From the IMG/VR virus record IMGVR_UViG_3300049459_000189, positions 1-36,375 of that record: a stretch of DNA of 36,375 bases; one strand, written 5' to 3'. The notes below the pieces were generated by a model. It was not told where the DNA came from and made no database searches. It saw only the letters and a list, made by a program, of their open reading frames with translations. Positions 31,454 to 36,375 of the stretch are shown in pieces. Source of the stretch: a virus. Within the stretch, counting starts at the first letter, position 1. Each line of letters opens with the position of its first letter. Position numbers and translations under genes: made by a program.

Positions 31454-31837
31454 ATGATCTATGAAATCCTCAACGATGCGGGCGTGGCGATCAACAAGAT
31501 CGTCGCAGATCACGCGTTCGTCGAATCACAATTTCCTGGGCACTGGCGGGTTGCTGCCGGCGAGCAACCGGATGTCGAAATGCCTGTTGCCATTCCAGAT
31601 TCTGTGCCGATGCTCAATGCGCACCTGCTGCTGATCCGCGAGGGCAAGCTCGGGCAGCTGATCGAGTTGGTGGCGGCACTGCCGGATCCGGATCGTCAGG
31701 AAGTCGAGGCTTACCTGAACCTGGCGCAGACCTTCCGTCGGGACAATAAGTGGGTCCAGCAGTTTGGCCCGGTGCTCGGCTACACCCCGGCCGGCATGGA
31801 TCAGTTTTTCATCTTGGCCGCCGCACTGAATCCGTAA
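31454..31837 (+). CDS. Probable tail fibre assembly protein
   Basis: 127 residues from the ATG at 31454, three bases after the fibre stop. MIYEILNDAGVAINKIVADH begins with a strand-turn typical of small fibre-assembly proteins (xYxIxxxxGxxINxIxA), followed by helices LLIREGKLGQLIELVAALPD and a C-terminal part ending FFILAAALNP. Directly downstream of the fibre gene, the place of Tfa-type chaperones. Start and function are inferred. Confidence 0.6.
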   Translation: MIYEILNDAGVAINKIVADHAFVESQFPGHWRVAAGEQPDVEMPVAIPDSVPMLNAHLLLIREGKLGQLIELVAALPDPDRQEVEAYLNLAQTFRRDNKWVQQFGPVLGYTPAGMDQFFILAAALNP

Positions 31838-31846
31838 CCCCCCCCC
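31838..31846 (+). repeat. Nine-base poly-C tract
   Basis: A run of nine C bases immediately after the stop of the fibre-assembly gene and before the ribosome binding site of the lysis operon (GAAAGGG). Such homopolymers slip during replication; here it lies between genes, so length changes would alter spacing rather than frame. Confidence 0.7.
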
Positions 31847-31864
31847 ACCATACGAAAGGGCGCC

Positions 31865-32155
31865 ATGCCAGATCAAAACCAGCAACTGGAACAGCCGCCG
31901 CGCGGCCAGTGGCACCTCGAAAAGTCCGTGTCGATCACGCACCTGTTTTCCACCATCGCTGCTATTGCGACGCTGGTGGTGCTGGGCTCCAAGTTCGACA
32001 CGCGTGTGACTCTGCTCGAGCAGCAGACGGCGGCGCAGCACGCTGTCGACACGCGGCAGGATAAGGAAACCGATGACTTCAAGCACGTGGTTCGCGAGGA
32101 TTACCGAGCAATCGACGACAAACTGCAGCGCCTAATTGAAAGGGTAAAACCATGA
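31865..32155 (+). CDS. Small membrane protein at the head of the lysis cassette
   Basis: 96 residues with AAAGGG upstream. One membrane segment at ~26-43 (LFSTIAAIATLVVLGSKF), a short cytoplasmic or N-terminal polar region before it, and a coiled-coil helix after it (ALLEQQTAAQ-like, KETDDFKHVV, AIDDKLQRLI). Proteins with one TM plus coiled coil often accompany holins as holin, antiholin or pinholin-like components. It overlaps the next gene by four bases. The exact class is uncertain. Confidence 0.65.
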   Translation: MPDQNQQLEQPPRGQWHLEKSVSITHLFSTIAAIATLVVLGSKFDTRVTLLEQQTAAQHAVDTRQDKETDDFKHVVREDYRAIDDKLQRLIERVKP

Positions 32156-33111
32156 TTCCGAAATTCCTACGCGGTGCGCCGCGGCACCGCTCGCTGTTCC
32201 TGCTGGGCGGCGCAATGCTGGCCACCGCGCTTTCGCTGTCCTCGGATCCGGACAGCGGTTGGTCGACGTTCCTTGGTGGCGTCGCGCTGATCCAGGCGGT
32301 ATGGGCTGTAGCGGCATCGCACTGGGCCCGAAAGGCGTTGATGGACTATCCCGAGGCGGACATGCGCCGCCTGTTCCAGCGCGCCGGAGACGAGCCGACC
32401 GGCGCCGGCCTGGCGCTGATTGCCATCGCCATCGTGCTGGTCGGCCTGCTGATGGTATTCGCGCCGCGCGCACACGCCGGCGAGCTGCCGGCCGGTGCTA
32501 TCAAGTATCTACCGGTGCTGAAGGCTGAGCAGCATCGCCTGTGGCCAGCCCACCCGGCCCCGGTGCTGCTGGCCGGCCTGGTTGAACAGGAATCGTGTGC
32601 GAGCCTGAAGTCGCGCAGTTGCTGGAATCCGGCGGCCCGGCTGAAGTCGGCGCGAGAAGAGGGCGCCGGCATGGAGCAGATCACCCGGGCCTGGCGCGCC
32701 GACGGCACGCTGCGCTTCGACTCGCTGGCCGGCCTGCGCGCGCAATACGGCGCCGAACTTGATGGTTGGACTTGGGATACCGCGTACAGTCGGCCGGACC
32801 TGCAGCTGCGCGCCATCGTGCTGATGAGCCGCGACGCCTATCGCCCGTTCCGCACGGCGCCGGCGGCGCTGGCCTTCGGTGACGCCGCGTACAACGGCGG
32901 CGCCGGTGGCGTGCAGCAGGAGCGCCGAGCCTGCGCACTGACCGCTGGCTGCGACGCTGGCCAGTGGTTCGGCCATGTTGAACTGCACTGCCTCAAGTCG
33001 CGTCAGGCGCTGTACGGCGGCCGTTCAGCGTGCGACATCAACCGCGAGCATGCCCGGAACGTCGTCCAGGTGCGGCCGGCGAAGTACATGCGCGCGTGGG
33101 CGGCGCTGTGA
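32152..33111 (+). CDS. Holin-like membrane domain fused to lytic-transglycosylase-type endolysin
   Basis: 319 residues in one frame. Three membrane segments come first: ~14-31 (LFLLGGAMLATALSLSS), ~39-58 (TFLGGVALIQAVWAVAASHW) and ~85-104 (GLALIAIAIVLVGLLMVF), the third ending in an AHA-G signal-peptidase-like site at ~107-110. The catalytic part then begins with LPVLKAEQHRLWPAHPAPVL, followed by LAGLVEQESC (catalytic Glu of a lysozyme-like SLT fold), SCWNPAARLK and EEGAGMEQITRAW. With the N-terminus inside, the third segment delivers the enzyme to the periplasm. One gene thus appears to combine pore/anchor and muralytic functions, unless a signal-peptidase cut separates them. The downstream spanin gene overlaps by four bases (GTGA). 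Confidence 0.8.
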   Translation: MIPKFLRGAPRHRSLFLLGGAMLATALSLSSDPDSGWSTFLGGVALIQAVWAVAASHWARKALMDYPEADMRRLFQRAGDEPTGAGLALIAIAIVLVGLLMVFAPRAHAGELPAGAIKYLPVLKAEQHRLWPAHPAPVLLAGLVEQESCASLKSRSCWNPAARLKSAREEGAGMEQITRAWRADGTLRFDSLAGLRAQYGAELDGWTWDTAYSRPDLQLRAIVLMSRDAYRPFRTAPAALAFGDAAYNGGAGGVQQERRACALTAGCDAGQWFGHVELHCLKSRQALYGGRSACDINREHARNVVQVRPAKYMRAWAAL

Positions 33112-33668
33112 GCCTCATACCCTGGTGGTGGAAGGCGCTGGCCGCTGCGGCTCTGTTGTGCGCGCTGGTGGTGGCGAAGGGCCAGTACGACGCTCACCTG
33201 ATCGCGAAAGGCGACGCCGCCGGCGCCGCGCGCGTGAAAGCTGAGTGGGTGGCATCAGAGGCCGGAATCAAGGCGGCGGCCGAGCGTGAGGCCGGCGCCG
33301 AGACCAAGAAGGCGCATGCGGAGAGCGCCGCGCTGCAGCTGAAATTTGACCAGTTGGCCGACCGCCAGCAGAAAGAACGGACCGATCATGAATTTGCGAA
33401 ACGTATTGCTATTGCCGCTGCTCTTGCCGGTGCTGAGCGCCTGTCAATCGACACCTCCGGCGGATCCGGCCGTGCGCTTCCTGAAGGCGGAGCGCCCGAA
33501 GGTGCCGCCACTGGAGCCGACGCTGCGCCAGCGCCGCGAACCTACCTCTTGCCAGCGACTGCTGCAGCTGTTCTCGACTTCGCCGGCGACTACGGACAGC
33601 TTGTGCGGGACTATAACTCCGTCCTCGACCGGTTCGACGCCGCCCGCACCAGCTGCAACGCCGAGTAA
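33108..33668 (+). CDS. Inner-membrane spanin subunit, Rz-like
   Basis: 186 residues from the GTG at 33108, which overlaps the endolysin stop. A single N-terminal membrane segment (~WWWKALAAAALLCALVVAKG) is followed by a long periplasmic alpha-helical domain with many Ala, Lys and Glu (AGIKAAAEREAGAETKKAHA), the i-spanin layout. Together with the nested lipoprotein it would fuse inner and outer membranes at the last step of Gram-negative lysis. Coordinates upstream of the GTG belong to the endolysin. Confidence 0.85.
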   Translation: MSLIPWWWKALAAAALLCALVVAKGQYDAHLIAKGDAAGAARVKAEWVASEAGIKAAAEREAGAETKKAHAESAALQLKFDQLADRQQKERTDHEFAKRIAIAAALAGAERLSIDTSGGSGRALPEGGAPEGAATGADAAPAPRTYLLPATAAAVLDFAGDYGQLVRDYNSVLDRFDAARTSCNAE

Positions 33669-33672
33669 GTAA
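33388..33672 (+). CDS. Outer-membrane lipoprotein spanin subunit, Rz1-like (nested)
   Basis: 94 residues lying almost wholly inside the Rz gene in another frame. MNLRNVLLLPLLLPVLSACQ is a lipoprotein signal with lipobox LSAC (Cys19), followed by a Pro-rich body (TPPADPAVR, PKVPPLEP, TPPAPAATPSK). Both features are standard for Rz1 o-spanins, which are Pro-rich and often embedded in Rz. It is longer than lambda Rz1 (60 aa). The stop is four bases after the Rz stop. The longer upstream frame before 33388 is rejected because it would not begin with the signal peptide. Confidence 0.85.
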   Translation: MNLRNVLLLPLLLPVLSACQSTPPADPAVRFLKAERPKVPPLEPTLRQRREPTSCQRLLQLFSTSPATTDSLCGTITPSSTGSTPPAPAATPSK

Positions 33673-33684
33673 GGCCGGAGCAAG

Positions 33685-33894
33685 CTAGCTCTGCCAAACC
33701 ACGACCAGGTCTTTCGCATTGAAGACCTCGAATCGATCCTCGCCGTTCTCCGTCCATGTGCAGTAGACGCCATTCCGGACGCCCTCCCAGGCATGATGCT
33801 CACCCAGCGCCTCGCCGGCAACGAGCATCGCCGGTCCTTCCGGCCGACCGCGCTGCTGCACGATATCGCCGTTCTTCGGCAAATTCACTTCCAT
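33685..33894 (-). CDS. DUF2158/YodC-like small protein
   Basis: 69 residues from the ATG at 33894, with GGAGG five bases upstream. MEVNLPKNGDIVQQRGRPEG and VYCTWTENGEDRFEVFNAKD match the YodC/DUF2158 pattern: F/L-x-x-GD-x-V in the first strand, then CxW. It is a small SH3-like beta barrel of unknown role. It lies downstream of the YedK-like gene on the same strand (12 bp gap), and converges on the spanin genes, which separates it from the late transcript. Confidence 0.75.
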   Translation of the reverse strand: MEVNLPKNGDIVQQRGRPEGPAMLVAGEALGEHHAWEGVRNGVYCTWTENGEDRFEVFNAKDLVVVWQS

Positions 33895-33905
33895 CCTCAC
33901 CTCCA

Positions 33906-34601
33906 TCAAAATCCCAAGTCCAATGTCCCGGCCGCCGCCGGCGCGGCCGTCTTCTTCGCGCGCGGCGGTACCGGATATTCCCACGACGTCATCAGCTCTG
34001 CCGGATAGGGCCGCAGGAAGCTGCGCGCACGCTCCGGGTCCTCACATTCCAGCCAGTCATCCCATTCCTCCTGCGGCACGATCACCAGTGCCCGCTTTTC
34101 GTCGCCCGGCTTGTGGAAGCGGCGCATCAGCGGGTGGTCATCGGCGTTCATGGTCAGCTGCGTGAACGACGCTTCCTTGCCGGTCTCGCTTTCCCATTCC
34201 CGCCACAGGCCAGCCACCGCGAACATCGACTGGTCCGCCATCCCGATTCCCCACCGTACCGGCTTTCCGCTTTCATAGCACGGCTCGTAAAACGCCGTCA
34301 TCGGCACTAGGCACAGCTGCGTCCGCTTCCAGGCGCCGGAGAACGAGCGCAGCTGGCCGACCGTCTCGGCGCGCGCGTTCATCGTGTCGAACGGCCGCAC
34401 GCCGGGCGGGATGTGCTTGCGCGGCACCATCCCGTAGCTGGCCAGCACGCCTTCGCGGACGGCGGCGCCGCGGCGAACGATCGGAGCACCGTAGTCCTTC
34501 CAGGTCTCCGTCTTCCAGAAATCGGTGTCGTGCAGGTCGATGATGACCCCCATGACGGATTCGAGCATTGCGGGATCGGGCGGGCGGAAGTTGACGCACA
34601 T
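33906..34601 (-). CDS. SRAP/YedK (HMCES-type) abasic-site crosslinking protein
   Basis: 231 residues from the ATG at 34601, chosen because the catalytic Cys must be residue 2 (MCVNFRPP). Conserved active-site positions are visible: Cys2, Asn75 in DTMNARAET, Glu106 in FYEP, and a His in ADDHPLMRRF (His156). SRAP proteins form a thiazolidine crosslink with abasic sites in single-stranded DNA, protecting it from nicking. A perfect LexA box lies 59 bp upstream, so the gene should be SOS-induced. Genes of this family are common cargo in mobile elements. The protein is slightly longer than E. coli YedK (222 aa). Confidence 0.9.
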   Translation of the reverse strand: MCVNFRPPDPAMLESVMGVIIDLHDTDFWKTETWKDYGAPIVRRGAAVREGVLASYGMVPRKHIPPGVRPFDTMNARAETVGQLRSFSGAWKRTQLCLVPMTAFYEPCYESGKPVRWGIGMADQSMFAVAGLWREWESETGKEASFTQLTMNADDHPLMRRFHKPGDEKRALVIVPQEEWDDWLECEDPERARSFLRPYPAELMTSWEYPVPPRAKKTAAPAAAGTLDLGF

Positions 34602-34655
34602 GATGTCGGCCTGTCTTGTATGGATCGCCAATGATAGCGCTTTTCTGATTCGCCT

Positions 34656-34679
34656 ATTATACTGTACAAACATACAGTA
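34656..34679 (-). promoter_or_regulatory. LexA box and promoter of the YedK-like gene
   Basis: CTGT-ACAAACAT-ACAG (34662-34677) is a perfect CTGT-N8-ACAG LexA site, extended to TACTGT/ACAGTA. On the minus strand TATAAT (34661-34656) is a consensus -10, partly overlapping the box, so a bound LexA blocks it. The divergent gene at 34698 starts 18 bp from the box and may be controlled by the same site. Confidence 0.9.
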
Positions 34680-34697
34680 TTTAATTCGGGATATAAG

Positions 34698-35372
34698 ATG
34701 AAGGCATGGGTGGTTCGGCGGCGGGACGACGGAGCCGCGTTAGCGACGCCGGCACCGGTGGTGGAGGGGGCCTCGCTGCTGGAGCTCCTGGTTGTTGAGA
34801 TTACGGAGGAGGGGAATCGCCGCCCGATCAAGGTGGCCAGATTGCAGCCTCTTGGTGAGCCTCGAATCCTGGCGCAGTTGAAGTTGCCTACGCTGGTGCA
34901 GCTGAAGGGTTGGAAGATGGTGCTGAGCGGCATAGAGGAAGTACGGAACGAGACCGGCCGCGTCAGAGGTGTCGCACAGACATGGCTTTGTGAGTTGATG
35001 CAGCCTGAGAACGCCATAGGCTTTTGCGTGAAGGATACCTATACCTGCGGCGTGCGCGTTCCGCGCGGCGCTCTGCATCAGGCAAGCAGTTCCCGAGGCA
35101 GGGTTGTCGTGGCCGGCGATCACTCGAATGCACTCCAGCGCCAGACGAGCTGTGCGGAGTTGCATCACCACCAGATCGCGACATTTCCGGCAAAGCGCCT
35201 GATCGACTGCCATCTGGAATTCATTTCTGACAGCAGCTTCGGCTTGGGCGGCCTGGTCGTCCGTGAGGCCCATCAGGATCGGCCGCAGCTTTTGGAGCGC
35301 GGCGGCTGGCTGTGCGAGTTCGACGTCATGGAGCGGCAACTGACGAAGGCGGAGTACCGTATGTTGCGGTAG
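34698..35372 (+). CDS. Small mobile-element family protein with an odd C-terminal extension
   Basis: 224 residues starting at MKAWVVRRRDDGAALATPAP. The first ~105 residues (LLVVEITEEGNRRPIKVARL, KLPTLVQLKGWKMVLSGIEE, RGVAQTWLCEL) match a family of ~90-100-residue proteins often found divergent from YedK-like genes. Those normally stop soon after the WxC-x-L motif. Here the frame continues ~118 residues with high Cys, His and Ser content and no recognisable domain. The opposite strand is also open over much of this part, with a fair-looking helical protein. Codon-position base composition, tallied roughly by hand over the last ~170 bp, favours the plus strand. A fusion or lost stop codon is possible. 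Divergent from the LexA-controlled gene. Confidence 0.6.
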   Translation: MKAWVVRRRDDGAALATPAPVVEGASLLELLVVEITEEGNRRPIKVARLQPLGEPRILAQLKLPTLVQLKGWKMVLSGIEEVRNETGRVRGVAQTWLCELMQPENAIGFCVKDTYTCGVRVPRGALHQASSSRGRVVVAGDHSNALQRQTSCAELHHHQIATFPAKRLIDCHLEFISDSSFGLGGLVVREAHQDRPQLLERGGWLCEFDVMERQLTKAEYRMLR

Positions 35373-35535
35373 GCGTCGGCCAGGCCGCACCGGCGGCGTA
35401 GCTTTTAGCGTAACTCTAGGAATTGCCCCTATCTCTGCATAGGAGGAATACGCCGAGCCATCATCAATACAGACATCTCCGGTAGTTGTTAAGCATGCTA
35501 CTATTTGACCATAGGTAATTTTTTATAGGTAAAGA

Positions 35536-35877
35536 ATGAAGGTAACGATAGGACGCCGCTTGCAGATAGGCACGGCCCAGCTTTATTTGCGCCAAGGCGA
35601 AAATGCGTGGTTGGAATTTAAGGTAGGCGAGGAGACTATCCGCCTAAACCTCCGACTCGTCGCAAAAGGCGAGGGAGCTGGTATGACCAAGATCTTCGGT
35701 GAAGAGGACTACGGCGTGCTTGAAATTTCTGATTCTAAAGGTACCTTGGGGTCTGGATCCGGCGATGCTTATCTTTTCATGGGCGATCATGGTGGATTTA
35801 ATGCATACGTCACTTTCTATAGCACACCGTTGGGGGATACGAATTTCATCCAACTTCAGTTTTACCGCGAGGAATGA
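35536..35877 (+). CDS. Beta-rich soluble protein, unknown, first of a coupled pair
   Basis: 113 residues with AGG-TAAAGA before the ATG. MKVTIGRRLQIGTAQLYLRQ, GENAWLEFKVGEETIRLNLR, AYLFMGDHGGFNAYVTFYST and NFIQLQFYREE alternate regularly as beta strands, suggesting a small sandwich or barrel. No membrane segment, Cys or catalytic motif. Less GC-rich than the phage core. The last codons overlap the next start (ATGATG), so the two proteins are made together, as in small sensor-effector or toxin-antitoxin style pairs. No homologue recognised; a rho-independent or sigma70 element upstream is not clear. Confidence 0.6.
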   Translation: MKVTIGRRLQIGTAQLYLRQGENAWLEFKVGEETIRLNLRLVAKGEGAGMTKIFGEEDYGVLEISDSKGTLGSGSGDAYLFMGDHGGFNAYVTFYSTPLGDTNFIQLQFYREE

Positions 35878-36251
35878 TGCCTAGAGCTGCCAATAACTCC
35901 GGCTTTCCGCAAGCGACTGCGCCGATTCAGCAAGTTCACAGTAACCTGAGCCAGGAAGTAATTCAAATTACTGACGACAAGCTGCGATTAGTTCTGGATG
36001 ACCACCTTAGAAAATTAGAAGACCGGCGGAGCTGGATTGGTCCGTTCGGTGTATTTCTGGCGGTTCTAACCGTATTTTGCTCGTCCGAATTTAAAGTCGC
36101 CTTTGGCGTGCCAGCGGCAGTCTGGCAGGCAATCTTTATCATTGTCGGCGTAGTCTCCTTCATGTGGCTAATCAATACTTTGATACGTATCATTCGCAGT
36201 CCAACAACCGATACGTTATTGGATAAGATAAAAAACCGAACACATCCGTGA
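35874..36251 (+). CDS. Two-TM membrane protein, second of a coupled pair
   Basis: 125 residues. The N-terminal ~50 are soluble and helical (NLSQEVIQITDDKLRLVLDD, HLRKLEDRRSW); then two membrane segments at ~54-69 (IGPFGVFLAVLTVFCS) and ~82-105 (VWQAIFIIVGVVSFMWLINT), and a basic C-terminus (KIKNRTHP). Two-TM proteins next to a soluble partner frequently act as membrane-disrupting effectors or superinfection-exclusion proteins in prophages, but nothing in the sequence proves this. Translationally coupled to the gene before it and less GC-rich than the phage core. Confidence 0.65.
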   Translation: MMPRAANNSGFPQATAPIQQVHSNLSQEVIQITDDKLRLVLDDHLRKLEDRRSWIGPFGVFLAVLTVFCSSEFKVAFGVPAAVWQAIFIIVGVVSFMWLINTLIRIIRSPTTDTLLDKIKNRTHP

Positions 36252-36375
36252 ATCGTGGAACTTTATTATTTGGCCAGGGGCGGGGCTTGATATTCGGACC
36301 GCATGTATTTGTGAACGTGTAGGTATGAAAGTAGGTACGGAGTGGATTTTTGCGGCCACAAGCCTCATGGATGCT

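Noticed and set aside
34740-35390. Leftward 216-aa frame opposite the 34698 gene
   Set aside because: Runs through the recognised N-terminal domain of the plus-strand protein without a stop and lacks a clear ribosome binding site; part of it looks protein-like, so the doubt is recorded as a finding.
36325-36375. Partial ORF at the right edge
   Set aside because: Seventeen codons from an ATG without a usable ribosome binding site; too short to support. The 36252-36375 stretch shows nothing else.
1-36375. Integrase, transposase, tRNA/rRNA genes and attachment sites
   Set aside because: Looked for and not seen in the window; integrase and att sites probably lie beyond the edges.

Overview
The window is most of a lambdoid siphophage genome, almost certainly a prophage, in a GC-rich Gram-negative host. 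A betaproteobacterium of the Oxalobacteraceae type (Massilia, Duganella, Janthinobacterium) is my best guess from the protein style and codon use; this is an inference, since no host marker gene is present. The left edge cuts into the leftward early operon, so the integrase and left attachment site are not visible. The right edge lies in accessory genes of uncertain ownership.

Left arm (1-2.76 kb): a leftward early operon of mostly small phage proteins, including a PRTRC-protein-E-like gene at the edge and a compact P-loop protein. A single rightward gene (1341-1754) is inserted in it. Immunity region (2.76-4.69 kb): laid out like that of lambda. A leftward promoter (PL-like, near 2760-2787), a leftward repressor gene (3773-4177) and a rightward promoter (PR-like, 4215-4243) driving a Cro-like gene (4251-4499) are all visible. 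PL and PR share one two-operator module with the motif TACCGGAAT and identical 25-bp spacing. Between PL and the repressor lie an Arc-like gene and two small paralogous rightward genes.

Early right (4.7-9.2 kb): a reverse-oriented zinc-ribbon gene, a CII/YmfL-like regulator, a small HTH protein, a small unknown protein and an 847-aa Toprim/VapE primase-helicase. It is followed by a 280-bp non-coding region with GTCCCAAT repeat arrays flanking alternating purine-pyrimidine DNA, a candidate replication origin. Late region (9.2-33.7 kb): terminase small and large subunits, a Mor-like activator, gpW-like joiner, portal, a tailspike cassette ending in a terminator, a ClpP-protease/major-capsid fusion, DUF2190 capsid protein, connectors, tail tube, G/GT frameshift pair, 1686-aa tape measure, tail-tip proteins, a glycine-rich fibre, a holin-endolysin fusion and nested Rz/Rz1. 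Two copies of a 29-bp dyad, each exactly 39 bp before a start codon, probably mark late promoters served by the Mor-like protein.

Right end (33.7-36.4 kb): cargo. There is a DUF2158-like gene and a YedK/HMCES-type DNA-protein crosslink enzyme behind a perfect LexA box, then a divergent small-family protein with an odd C-terminal extension. Last comes a lower-GC, translationally coupled pair (a beta-rich soluble protein plus a two-TM membrane protein), the best candidate here for an undescribed exclusion or defence module.
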